This document shows, in pieces, positions 28,717 to 37,288 of a stretch of DNA of 64,000 bases (position 1 is the stretch's first letter; each line of letters starts with the position of its first letter). The position numbers and the translations under genes are program-made. Source of the DNA: DASYQD01 sp963846495 (GTDB lineage: Bacteria > Acidobacteriota > Thermoanaerobaculia > Multivoradales > JAIOJS01). The notes below the pieces were generated by a model. The model ran no database searches and was not told the origin of the DNA. It saw only the letters and a list, made by a program, of their open reading frames with translations. The stretch lies in contig CAWJWP010000013.1 in assembly GCA_963846495.1 (NCBI GenBank), forward strand, positions 124,001 through 188,000, in the 5' to 3' direction.

Positions 28717-30093
28717 CTAGCTACGCGCGAACACCTGCACCGTGAAGCCGTCGTGATCGCCCGCCGGCAACACGCGCCAGCGGCCCGGCGCCTCGACCCC
28801 TGCAGCGACGAGCGGCTCGACGAGGTCGTCGAGCGGCCGCGGCCTGAACTCCGCGTGCGAAGCGAGGAAACGCTCGCCCACCTGCTCGTTCTCCTCCGCC
28901 TCGATCGAGCACGTGATCGCCACCAGCAAGCCGCCGGGCGCGACCAGCGCGGCGCTCTCGGCGAGCAGCCGCTCGGCCTGCGCCGCGAGCCGTCCGATCT
29001 CCGACTCCGACAACCGCCACTTGAGCTCCGGGTTCTTCCGCAGCGTGCCGGTGCCCGAGCAAGGCAGGTCGAGCACCACGCGATCGAAGGCGGCATCGAA
29101 CGGTGCGCGGCCCGCATCAGCGGCGACGATCGGCAGCGGACGCCCGAGCCGTCGCAAGTTCTGTCGCAGCGGCGTGAGCCTCCCTACGCTCGCGTCTGCC
29201 AGCGTCACGCGCACCTGCGGCTCGGCCGCCACCAGCGCGAACGTCTTCCCGCCCGGCGCCGCAGCAGCGTCGAGAACGCGCTCGCCGGCGCGCGGCGGCG
29301 GCAGCAGCGCCGCCGCCTGGCTCGCCTCGTCCTGCACGTAGCAATCGCCGTCGCGGAACGCGCCAGTCGTCAGCGGATTCCCCTGCCGCACCGTGAGCCC
29401 GAGCGGTGACAGCCGCGTCGGCTCCACCTCCAGCCCCTCGTCGATCAACCGCTCGGCGAGCATCTCGCGCCCGCCGCGGTCGCGGAACGCCAGCAGCTGC
29501 ATCGCCTTCGGCTGGTTGTTGGCGGCGAGCAGCCGTCGCGTCCGCGCGCGCCCGAACTGATCGAGCCACCTCCGCACGAGGAAATCGGGATGGCTCTCGG
29601 CGAGCGCCAACTGCCGCACCGGATCCGCATCGCGTACCGGCCACGCCTCGAGATGCCGCTCGCGCGCCACTCGCCGCAACACCGCGTTGACGAAGCTAGC
29701 CGCGCCGCGGTGCGTCCGCTGCTGCGCCTGCTCCACCGCCTCGTCGACCGCCGCATACGGCGGCACGCGATCGAGGAAGAGCAGCTGATAGATGGCGATG
29801 CGCAGCGTCGCATGCAACGCCGGATCGATCTGCGCGAGCTTGCGATCGCTCGCCCGCTCGAGGATGTCGTCGAGACGACGCAGCCAACGCAAGCTGCCGA
29901 GCACGAGCTCGCGCAACAACGCCTGGTCGCGCTCGTCGAACCGCTCGAGCGCGCCGCGCAAGAACACATCCACCGGCGACGAAGCGGCGAGCGTCCTCTC
30001 GAGCACCCAAGCCGCCGCCGCGCGCACGTTGTCCTCAGGGCTGCGCCGCGGCGTCAGCCGCCGCGTGCGATCGGCGGAACGTTGCTTCTGCAT
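28717..30093 (-). CDS. rsmB: 16S rRNA (cytosine-967-C5)-methyltransferase RsmB
   Basis: 458 residues from ATG 30093, 8 bases after the fmt stop. The N-terminal third is a NusB-like RNA-binding domain (NVRAAAAWVLERTL, FLRGALERFDERDQALLRELVLG, IYQLLFLDRVPPYAAVDEAVE). The C-terminal domain is a Rossmann SAM-methyltransferase: VLDAAAAPGGKTFALVA is the SAM site, VVLDLPCSGTGTLRKNPELKW holds motif IV with its Cys, and AITCSIEAEENEQVGERFL holds the catalytic Cys of motif VI. Position after fmt on the same strand is the classic fmt-rsmB arrangement seen in many bacteria (often with def). No def gene is in this window. Confidence 0.95.
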   Translation of the reverse strand: MQKQRSADRTRRLTPRRSPEDNVRAAAAWVLERTLAASSPVDVFLRGALERFDERDQALLRELVLGSLRWLRRLDDILERASDRKLAQIDPALHATLRIAIYQLLFLDRVPPYAAVDEAVEQAQQRTHRGAASFVNAVLRRVARERHLEAWPVRDADPVRQLALAESHPDFLVRRWLDQFGRARTRRLLAANNQPKAMQLLAFRDRGGREMLAERLIDEGLEVEPTRLSPLGLTVRQGNPLTTGAFRDGDCYVQDEASQAAALLPPPRAGERVLDAAAAPGGKTFALVAAEPQVRVTLADASVGRLTPLRQNLRRLGRPLPIVAADAGRAPFDAAFDRVVLDLPCSGTGTLRKNPELKWRLSESEIGRLAAQAERLLAESAALVAPGGLLVAITCSIEAEENEQVGERFLASHAEFRPRPLDDLVEPLVAAGVEAPGRWRVLPAGDHDGFTVQVFARS

Positions 30094-30101
30094 GACGAAG
30101 C

Positions 30102-31070
30102 TCAGGAGAACCGGGCCCCCGCAGCAAGCCGCTCGCCCCGCAGCAACTCGCCCGCGGCCAACGGACGTCGCCCAGGCCGCTGCAACCGCTCGACGCCGAG
30201 CACCGTCCCCTCGCCGCACGCCACGGCGAGCGCCCCATTGCGCATGCCGAGCACGCTCCCCGCCACCTCACCACTACGCTCCTCGAGAGGTCGCGCCACC
30301 AGCACCTTGATCGGCGACCCGCCGAGCTCGGCGTTCACCCCCGGCCACGGGGTGAAGGCACGCAACTGCCGAAACAGCGCCGGCGCTGACTGCTGCCAAT
30401 CGGCGCGTCCTTGTTCCTTCGTCACGCGGGGTGCGTAAGTCGCGCCCTCCTGCGGCTGCGCCCTTTCGACTAGCGTCCCCGCCTCCATCCCCGCCAAAGC
30501 CTCGAGCATCGCCCCAGCGCCAAGGTGAGCGAGCCGCGGCAACAACTCCCCCGCCGTCTCGTGCCCGGCAATGCGCGTGCTCAGCTGCAGCAACACCGGC
30601 CCGCTGTCCAGCCCCTCCTCCATCCGCATGATGCTCACGCCCGTCTCTTCATCCCCAGCGAGCAACGCCGCCTGCACCGGCGCCGCGCCGCGATGCCGCG
30701 GCAATAGCGACGCATGCACGTTTACGCACCCAAGCCGCGGCGCGTCGAGCAACGCCCGCGGAAAGATCTGCCCAAAAGCCGCCACCACTGCGAGGTCGAG
30801 CCCAAGCGCCCGCACCCGCTCCACCACCTCCGCCTCCCGCACCCGAGCCGGCTGCCAAACCTCCAGCCCCTGCTCGCGAGCCCACCGCGCCACCACCGGC
30901 GCCTGCACCCGCTGCCCCCGCCCCGCAGGCCGGTCCGGCTGCGTCACCACCACGACAGGCACCCGCTCCGCCGCCACCAACGCCTGCAGCGTAGGCAACG
31001 CGAAGTCAGGGGTACCGAAAAACGCCAGCCTCTCGATCTTCTCCACCTTCGGATCGTACAGCGTCGCCAC
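30102..31070 (-). CDS. fmt: Methionyl-tRNA formyltransferase (Fmt)
   Basis: 322 residues from GTG 31070; a later in-frame GTG at 31046 (VEKIERLAFFGTPDFA) is equally plausible, because the family usually starts just before the IVFAGTP-like segment. It formylates initiator Met-tRNA using 10-formyl-THF. Motifs are AFFGTPDFALPTLQAL, VNVHASLLPRHRGAAPVQ with the catalytic Asn-His pair, GDEETGVSIMRMEEGLDSG with the catalytic Asp, and FTPWPGV in the C-terminal domain. The product of folD in this window feeds the same folate pool. It is followed directly by rsmB. Confidence 0.95.
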   Translation of the reverse strand: MATLYDPKVEKIERLAFFGTPDFALPTLQALVAAERVPVVVVTQPDRPAGRGQRVQAPVVARWAREQGLEVWQPARVREAEVVERVRALGLDLAVVAAFGQIFPRALLDAPRLGCVNVHASLLPRHRGAAPVQAALLAGDEETGVSIMRMEEGLDSGPVLLQLSTRIAGHETAGELLPRLAHLGAGAMLEALAGMEAGTLVERAQPQEGATYAPRVTKEQGRADWQQSAPALFRQLRAFTPWPGVNAELGGSPIKVLVARPLEERSGEVAGSVLGMRNGALAVACGEGTVLGVERLQRPGRRPLAAGELLRGERLAAGARFS

Positions 31071-31208
31071 AGTGCGTCCCCGTCACCATTGGAGGCGGCT
31101 GGCGTAAGCGTGCGCCTCCCCATCCGACATCGTCCCCGCGCAGTCGTTCACGCCCAAGAGCGAGCGCGCTATCTTCCAATCGGTGCCCCCAGCGAAGGCC
31201 AGCCGGCG

Positions 31209-32336
31209 ATGAGTGCCAGCTTCACCGAGGCCCTCCGCGCGCTCGAAGATCCGGGTGAGGCGCGGTGGGGCGCCGTCGAGCGCCTGCTGACCGGGCTGCG
31301 CGACGCGCTCTCCTCCGAGCTGCGGCGCCGCGGCCTCTGGGACAGCCCCCCGTCCTACCTCGGCGTCGTCGGCTCCCTGCGTTGGGACGCAGAGGCCCTC
31401 GACGAGCTCGCCGAAGACTGCTACATCTTCAACCTCGCCCGCCTCCGCAGCCTACGCGCCCAGCTGCGCCTCAAGGCCAACGTCGACGGCTTCGTGCTCC
31501 TCAACGTGCGCCACTTCGTCTTCGAGCGCCAGCGAGCCCACGACCCGCTCGGCTATCGCCTCTACGAAGTGCTCGCCGGCGCCGCCGAGCGCCTGCTTCA
31601 GGCAGGGACGCTGCACCTTCTCGCCGGCGGCCCCAAACTGCGCAACGAGACACTCCTGGGGTTCACTCCCGGCACCGGCGCCCGACTGGCCGGGCCGGAA
31701 GAGCTGGCCGCCGTCGCGTCCTCCTGGAACGACGAGCTTCTCGAAGCGCTCCTCGCGCCCGCCGGCGGCGGCGACCGCACGCCCGGCGACGAGCGCATCG
31801 CCCAACGGCTGGCCGAGCTGCCGCGGCGAGGCATCGCCGCCTTCCGCTTCGGCGACCTCCTCGAGCCCTGGAAACGCGACGCGCGCGCCCGCTGGGCCCG
31901 CCGCGCCGACGAAGGCGCGAGCTGGGCGCTCGACGACACCGAAGACGGCGCACTGCTGCGGCTGGTACGCGCTGTCGAGCCCGACACCTCGGTGGAAGAC
32001 AGCGAGAGCTTCGCGCGTCTCGTGGCGTGCGTCGCCACGCGCCTGCAAAGCGGCGAAGGCCAAGGCGAGCAAGCCGAGCTGTGGGCGCTCTGGAGCTGCC
32101 TCGCCCGCCACGCCGGCGATCCGGCGCGCGAGGACGTACCGTCGCAACGCGCGATCGCCACGGCGACCGGCATTCCGCGTCACCGACTGCCGGCGCTCTA
32201 CGCCGAGCTCGGCCGCATGATCGAGGCCTGTCGCGCCGCTACTGGCGCCGCTGCAAAAGGAGGCGCAGCCACGGGCGACCGAAGCCCCGTTAATCAACGA
32301 CAGCCGGCGGCGGCTGCGGAAGACGTGCGACCATGA
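31209..32336 (+). CDS. Uncharacterised helical protein, possible divergent sigma factor, of the CHAT locus
   Basis: 375 residues from ATG 31209. I do not recognise a named family. A first helical region (AVERLLTGLRDALSSELRRRG) leads to a segment resembling sigma region 2: EALDELAEDCYIFNLARLRSLRAQL, then LNVRHFVFERQRAHDPLGYRLYEVL. Near the C-terminus VPSQRAIATATGIPRHRLPALYAELGRMI reads like a helix-turn-helix of sigma region 4. No signal peptide or membrane segment is present. Its stop overlaps the ATG of the next gene (ATGA), which encodes a single-pass membrane protein, the usual layout of sigma/anti-sigma pairs. The sigma role is inference; a structural match would be needed to accept it. 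Confidence 0.6.
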   Translation: MSASFTEALRALEDPGEARWGAVERLLTGLRDALSSELRRRGLWDSPPSYLGVVGSLRWDAEALDELAEDCYIFNLARLRSLRAQLRLKANVDGFVLLNVRHFVFERQRAHDPLGYRLYEVLAGAAERLLQAGTLHLLAGGPKLRNETLLGFTPGTGARLAGPEELAAVASSWNDELLEALLAPAGGGDRTPGDERIAQRLAELPRRGIAAFRFGDLLEPWKRDARARWARRADEGASWALDDTEDGALLRLVRAVEPDTSVEDSESFARLVACVATRLQSGEGQGEQAELWALWSCLARHAGDPAREDVPSQRAIATATGIPRHRLPALYAELGRMIEACRAATGAAAKGGAATGDRSPVNQRQPAAAAEDVRP

Positions 32337-33478
32337 GCTCCGACCCTCGCCTGCGTCGCCTCGTCGAGCAAACCTCGGCGGCCGTCGAGCGGGAAGCGGC
32401 CGAGGAGACGGCCGGGCGCGACAAGCGACCGCTAGCGTCCGGCGACCTCTTCCTCCACCCGGCGACGGCGACCTGGCCGCTCGAGTGGCTCCTCGTCCAG
32501 CTCGAAGGCGGCCGCGCGCGCGTCGTCCCTGCCGACTCCTTCGCCGCGTTCGCGCCAAGCGATCTTGTCGTCGAGGCCGACGAGCCCGGTGGCCCGCTCG
32601 TCTTGCGGACCGGCCGATCGGCATGGATCGACGCCGCTCAGCTCGCCGTCGACCAGCGCAGCGGACGCGTGTCACGCGCCGCGGTCGAGCGCGTGCGCTT
32701 CCTCGTCGAGCGCGCTGCTGCGGAATCGGCGCCAAGCGCAGCGCTCGACGAGGAGCTCGCGAGCTGGCAGACCGAGCTCGATGACGCGCGCGCGGCCCTC
32801 CTCGCCGCGGCGCCCGCCGCGGCGCGCCCGGCAAGCCCGCAGCGCTTCGGCAGCCCGCGCTTTTTCGCCATCGCCGCCTCGGTCGTGCTGGTGGCGAGCG
32901 CGGTCCTCGTCGGCCGTCTGGCCATCGTGGCGTCATCATCGATGGAGCGGCTCGAACGAGAGCGACGCGGCAGCGCCGCCACCCTTGCCGACCTCGAGGC
33001 CGCTCGCCAGCGCCTGGCCGCCAAACAGCGGGAGCTCGACGCGGCGTCGGCCGCCCTGGAAGCCGCACACGCGCGCGAGCAGGAGAACCGGCGCCAGATG
33101 CCGCTCGCTCCCATCAACGTGCCCTTCCTCTGGCTGGCGGCCGACGAGACCGTGCGCGGCGAGGCCGCTACCCTCACCGTGCCCGTGCACGGCGATCTCG
33201 TGATGCTGATCGTGCCGCTCGTCGAGCCTTCGCGCTTCCCCCGCTACCGCGCCGAGCTCCTCCGCGCCGGCAACGTGGTGTGGCACTCGGACGAGCTCGT
33301 GCCCACCGGCGTCGCCGAGCTCAGCTTCGCCTTGCCACGGTCGGTGCTGCCGCCCGGCGACTATCGGCTGCGCGTCGCCGGCCTTCGTGCTTCCGCCGCC
33401 ACGCCCATGGCAACGTTCCGCTTCCGCGTCGCCGCCCCCGCCGCGTCGAGCGGCGCCACTCAGCGCCAGTCGCCGTAG
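32333..33478 (+). CDS. Single-pass membrane protein with coiled coil, possible anti-sigma-like partner
   Basis: 381 residues from ATG 32333 in an ATGA overlap with the preceding gene. Residues about 1-170 are predicted soluble (SGDLFLHPATATWPLEWLLVQLEGGRA). A membrane helix spans about 178-203 (FFAIAASVVLVASAVLVGRL). A strong coiled coil follows at about 205-256 (SMERLERERRGSAATLADLEA, RLAAKQRELDAASAALEAAH). The C-terminal part (VPFLWLAADETVRGEAATLTVPVHG, YRAELLRAGNVVWHSDEL, LPPGDYRLRVAGL) looks like an Ig-like beta domain on the other side of the membrane. The layout suits a transmembrane signal transducer. No zinc-binding anti-sigma motif was seen. Its 3' end overlaps the convergent CHAT gene by 19 bases. 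Confidence 0.65.
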   Translation: MSSDPRLRRLVEQTSAAVEREAAEETAGRDKRPLASGDLFLHPATATWPLEWLLVQLEGGRARVVPADSFAAFAPSDLVVEADEPGGPLVLRTGRSAWIDAAQLAVDQRSGRVSRAAVERVRFLVERAAAESAPSAALDEELASWQTELDDARAALLAAAPAAARPASPQRFGSPRFFAIAASVVLVASAVLVGRLAIVASSSMERLERERRGSAATLADLEAARQRLAAKQRELDAASAALEAAHAREQENRRQMPLAPINVPFLWLAADETVRGEAATLTVPVHGDLVMLIVPLVEPSRFPRYRAELLRAGNVVWHSDELVPTGVAELSFALPRSVLPPGDYRLRVAGLRASAATPMATFRFRVAAPAASSGATQRQSP

Positions 33479-36400
33479 ATCTGAAACGCCGCCCAGGCGT
33501 GCGGCACCGTGAAGTCGCGGCCGCGGCCGAGCGGCCGCGCCAGCAGCTCGCGCTGCGCGGCCGCGAGCGCGGCATCTTTCGTGAGGCCCGCGCGCAAGCC
33601 GCGGTGCAAACGAGCCATCAGCTCCGCCGTCGCCTCGTCGGGCACCTTCCACAGCGAGGCGACGACGCTGCGCGCGCCGGCGAGCTGGAAGGCGCGGGTG
33701 AGGCCGAGCAGTCCCTCGCCGCCGGCTTGCTTGCCGAGCGCCGTCTCGCAGGCGGAGAGCACCACGAGCTCGGCGTCGACGCGCATCTGCGCGAAGATCT
33801 CCCACGCCTGGAGGAGGCCGTTATCTCCCTCGACCGCCGTGCGGGAAGGCAGCGACAGCACGAGCGCGCTGTCGAGCGGGCGCCGCTCGTCGAGGCAGCC
33901 GTGGGCCGCGAAGTGCACGACGCGCGTCGAGCGCGGCAGCGCCTTGGCCTGCTCCTCGGTGGCCTGGGCGCCGAGGAAGAGCCGCGCCTCCTCGCCGTAG
34001 AGCGTCGCCAGGTCCTCGAGCTCGCGGCGCGCCGCCGGCAGCGGCACCAGGCGGCAGCCGCGCGCCGCGGCGCCGCGCAAAGCCGCGTCGGTCGAAGCGG
34101 CGAGGTCGGCAACGCGCTCCGCCGGGAGCAGCGGATCGCCGAACCCCACGACCGCTGCTGCTGCCGCGCCCGCCGCCGGCGCCTCGCGCTTCCGCCGCAG
34201 CAGCTCGCCGTAGACAGTCGCCGACAACGCCGTCGACAGCGGCTTCTCCTCGATCAGATAGTGCTGTTGTGCGGTAACGAGAGCGCCCCACGGCATCAGG
34301 TGGAGCGGCCCGTCGGGCAGGATCAGCAGCCGCTCGGCGCCGCCTAGCGCCGCCTGCGCTGGCCCCAGCAGCCGCGAGTAGAGACGCGCGCCGGCGGCGC
34401 GCAGCGTGGCGAGCCGCGGCGAGCCCGCCGGTGTCTGCGCGACGAGCGCGCGAAAACCTTCGACGTCACGCCGCAGCTCCGCCTCGCCGGCGCCGAGCGA
34501 GTGGACGGCGAGCGGACGGCCCGCAGCCAGCACAAGGAGGTCGCTCCCCTTCTCGCCGACGCTGAAGGAAAGCAGCACGACGCCGGGCTCGAGCAGCGAG
34601 CGCGCGCCTTCGGCGTCGAGCGGCCGCGGCGCCTCGACCGCGGCGAGCCGCGGCGACGCTTCGCGCAGCCGGCGGCTCACCGCCTCGTAGCCGGCGCGCA
34701 GCTCCGCCAGCTCGGCGAGGACGGCGCGCACGCCCGCGTCGTCGCGCTCGGGGCTCTGCTCGGCGAGGCGCTGCTGGGCGCGGTCGTAGCGGCCCGCCAG
34801 CCGGCGCCGCTCGCTCACCAGCTCGGGCGGCGCGTCGGCGCCGGGCTCGAGGTCGCGCTGCGAGAGCAGCTCGAGGAAGATGCGCGCCCGCGAGCGCTCC
34901 AGCAAGTGGAAGGCGGCGTCGGGCCGCGAGCGCGCCAGCTCGACCTCGATCGCCTCGCGGTAGAAGGCGCGCGTGCCGGCGCGGAAGGCCGCCTCCACCT
35001 CCTGCGTGGCGCCGAGGCGGCCGACCTGCCCCTCGAGCGCCACCAGCGCCCGCGACAGCAGCTCGGCCGCTTCGTCGAGCCGCCCGTCCGCGCGCGCTAC
35101 TGCGGCGAGGCGGCGTAGCGTCTCGGCGGCGGCCAGGCTTTGCGGCGCCAGCCGCTGCTCGATCGCGAGCGCCTGCACCAGCCGCTCGCGCGCCGCCGCG
35201 CGGTCGCCGCGCTGCATCGCCACCTGCCCGAGGTTGCGGTAGGTGAGCGCAGTGGTGAGGCTCCCCGGCGCCTGCTCTTCGAGCAGCGCCAGCGCGCGCG
35301 TGAAGCTCTCCTGCGCGGCGTCGAGCCGGCCGCGCGCGAGCGCCACCTCGCCGAGGCTGCCGAGGAGCTGCGCAAACGCCACGCTCTCCGGCGGCAGCGT
35401 CTCCTCGTCGAGCGCCTGCCGGTAGAGCGTCTCGGCGCGCGCCAGGTCGCCGCGACTGCGCGCGAGGGCGCCGAGGTTGGTGAGGCTCGAGCCGACGAAG
35501 GTCTTGTTGCCCACCTGCCGGCGGATCGCCAGCGCCTCCTCCTGATACGCCTGCGCGCGGTCGAAGTCGCCGCGCGCGCGGAGCGCCACGCCGAGGCTGT
35601 CGAGCGACTCGGCGAGCTGCAGCGAGCCGGGCGCCACCTCGCGCCAGATGGCGAGCGCGTCGAGGTGCAGCTGCTCGGCGCGGTCGAGGTCGCCGCGGTC
35701 GTAGGCGAGGTTGGCCAGGTTGTCGCGCACGCTGGCGAGGAGGTTGAAGCGGTCCGGCGACGGCTGCGACCAGAGCTCGAGCACCTCGCGGTAGTGCCCC
35801 TCGGCGGCTTCGAGGTCGCCGCGCGCGTAGTGCACGAGGCCCAGGTTGTTGAGGGTGAGCGCGTGCTGGAAGGTCTTGGGCGCCAGCTCGCGGTAGATCG
35901 CCAGCGCCCGCGCGTAGAGCTCGGCGGGCCGCTCGAGCTGTCCTTGGTAGTACGCCATCACGCCGAGGTTGTTGACGACGCCGGCGTGCGGAAGGCTGCC
36001 CGGCGCCAGACGTTCGCGGATCGCGAGCGCCCGCTCGTACGCGGCCTGCGCCTCTTCGACCTTGCCCGCCGCCCACAGCGCGTTGCCGAGCGCGTGCTCG
36101 CTCTTCGCCACCGCGAGACAGTCGCCGCAGTCCTCGCGGCGCAGCGCCAGCGCACGCTCGTGCGCTGCGCGCGCGCCGTCGAGCTGCTGGCCGCGCTCCC
36201 GGATGAGGCCGAGGACATCCCACAAGAACGCTTGCGTGCCCTTGGCCGGCGCGAGCGCCAGAGCCTCGGCGATGGCAGCCTCGGCCGCGGGAAGGTCGCG
36301 CGCGTCACCGGCCGCTTGGGCGGCGCGCAGCAGCGCCCAGGCCGCCGTCGCGGGCTCATCGCGCGACGCCGCCGCGAGCTCGCGCCAAGCCGCCGCTGCC

Positions 36401-36783
36401 GCCGCGGGCTCGCCCTGCGCCGCGGCCGCGCGCTCGAGCACCGGCAACAGCGCCGGCGCGAGATCGGGGCGCACGGCGCCGCCCCAATCGCGACGCTGCA
36501 CTTCCACTCGCCGCTGCTGCCCGTCGCGCGCGAGCGTCAGCTGGACTGTGCCGCGCGGCGCCTGCTCCAGCTCGAGCTCCATCCAATCGAACGGCGAGCC
36601 GAGAGTGCCCGATGCGTCGCCGCGCTGCCACTCCACCGGCCGGTCGCCGGGCAGCGCGCCCGCCACGGCGAGCGCGACTTCCGGCGTTACCCGCTCGAGC
36701 ACCAACCCTTCGCCCGCAGCCACACGGCTGGCGCTCACCCATCCCAGCGCGAAGATCAGGCAGCGCGCAAAGCGCCGTTTCAC
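33460..36783 (-). CDS. Exported TPR-CHAT domain protein (caspase-like peptidase)
   Basis: 1107 residues from GTG 36783, with AAAGGGG upstream; this start exposes a signal peptide (KRRFARCLIFALGWVSASRVAAGEG). Residues about 140-640 are at least ten TPRs of the 42-residue 'kinesin light chain' type (NNLGVMAYYQGQLERPAELYARAL, LNNLGLVHYARGDLEAAEGHY, ANLAYDRGDLDRAEQLHLDAL, LTNLGALARSRGDLARAETLY). Residues about 740-1107 are a CHAT domain with the catalytic His in RVVHFAAHGCLDE (about 961) and Cys in ELVVLSACETALGK (about 1012), so peptidase activity is plausible. Bacterial CHAT proteins are known as regulated proteases, including one gated by a CRISPR effector; none of that machinery is near. Export and the sigma-like and membrane genes alongside suggest an envelope stress or signalling role, which is inference. 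Confidence 0.85.
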   Translation of the reverse strand: MKRRFARCLIFALGWVSASRVAAGEGLVLERVTPEVALAVAGALPGDRPVEWQRGDASGTLGSPFDWMELELEQAPRGTVQLTLARDGQQRRVEVQRRDWGGAVRPDLAPALLPVLERAAAAQGEPAAAAAAWRELAAASRDEPATAAWALLRAAQAAGDARDLPAAEAAIAEALALAPAKGTQAFLWDVLGLIRERGQQLDGARAAHERALALRREDCGDCLAVAKSEHALGNALWAAGKVEEAQAAYERALAIRERLAPGSLPHAGVVNNLGVMAYYQGQLERPAELYARALAIYRELAPKTFQHALTLNNLGLVHYARGDLEAAEGHYREVLELWSQPSPDRFNLLASVRDNLANLAYDRGDLDRAEQLHLDALAIWREVAPGSLQLAESLDSLGVALRARGDFDRAQAYQEEALAIRRQVGNKTFVGSSLTNLGALARSRGDLARAETLYRQALDEETLPPESVAFAQLLGSLGEVALARGRLDAAQESFTRALALLEEQAPGSLTTALTYRNLGQVAMQRGDRAAARERLVQALAIEQRLAPQSLAAAETLRRLAAVARADGRLDEAAELLSRALVALEGQVGRLGATQEVEAAFRAGTRAFYREAIEVELARSRPDAAFHLLERSRARIFLELLSQRDLEPGADAPPELVSERRRLAGRYDRAQQRLAEQSPERDDAGVRAVLAELAELRAGYEAVSRRLREASPRLAAVEAPRPLDAEGARSLLEPGVVLLSFSVGEKGSDLLVLAAGRPLAVHSLGAGEAELRRDVEGFRALVAQTPAGSPRLATLRAAGARLYSRLLGPAQAALGGAERLLILPDGPLHLMPWGALVTAQQHYLIEEKPLSTALSATVYGELLRRKREAPAAGAAAAAVVGFGDPLLPAERVADLAASTDAALRGAAARGCRLVPLPAARRELEDLATLYGEEARLFLGAQATEEQAKALPRSTRVVHFAAHGCLDERRPLDSALVLSLPSRTAVEGDNGLLQAWEIFAQMRVDAELVVLSACETALGKQAGGEGLLGLTRAFQLAGARSVVASLWKVPDEATAELMARLHRGLRAGLTKDAALAAAQRELLARPLGRGRDFTVPHAWAAFQIYGDWR

Positions 36784-36930
36784 GCCGTCCCCTTTCCGAG
36801 CTCGAAGGCCCGGGCGGGATTCTATGTGCGCTGCCGCTGCCGAGACCGCCAAAGAAACGGCATTGCCTTCATCTGCTCTCTCGTAACTGGTCAATCGAGG
36901 TCGGTGCGGTCGCTCCAGACGCCCTCGTGG

Positions 36931-37248
36931 TCACCGGATCGTCACCGCAGCGGCGGCTGTCCGGGGCTTGCGGGTGCCATCCCCAATCTGGTCGACCGCC
37001 CGGAACGACCTGTCGGGCGGGGTTACGCGGTCGACGCGCAGCTGGTTTCCTTCCGCAGTCCAGCAGTAGGCCGCGCCGTCGTCGCCCATCACGCAGGGAT
37101 CTCCGAGGGCGGAGTCGATCAAGCCGGCCGGTTTTGCCGAACCCGGGAGAGTGAGCTCGGTCGGCCGCTCTACGGTCAGCACTCCTCCCGAGGCGCCCAT
37201 GCCCAGGCCTGCGGCTCCAATCGCGCGCGGATCAGAGTGGGCTCGCAC
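36931..37248 (-). CDS. Small ORF or remnant with an RCC1-like segment (uncertain)
   Basis: 105 residues from GTG 37248, ending TAAAAVTIR. The only recognisable part is DSALGDPCVMGDDGAAYCW followed by ...DQIGDGTR, which resembles the 'C.l..dG.vyCWG.n..gqlGdGt' repeat of RCC1-type propellers. A single repeat cannot form a fold, so this may be the tail of a lost larger gene. No ribosome-binding site stands out. It lies in the 505-base space (36784-37288) between the CHAT gene and the next secreted protein. I see nothing else in that space. Confidence 0.35.
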   Translation of the reverse strand: MRAHSDPRAIGAAGLGMGASGGVLTVERPTELTLPGSAKPAGLIDSALGDPCVMGDDGAAYCWTAEGNQLRVDRVTPPDRSFRAVDQIGDGTRKPRTAAAAVTIR

Positions 37249-37288
37249 CGTGGGGCATGTCGTTCTCTCGCTGCTGTCCGTGAAACGC

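Noticed and set aside
33460..36783. A CRISPR-linked TPR-CHAT protease (craspase type)
   Set aside because: No repeat-spacer array or Cas gene lies in the window and this protein has a signal peptide, so it is probably exported.
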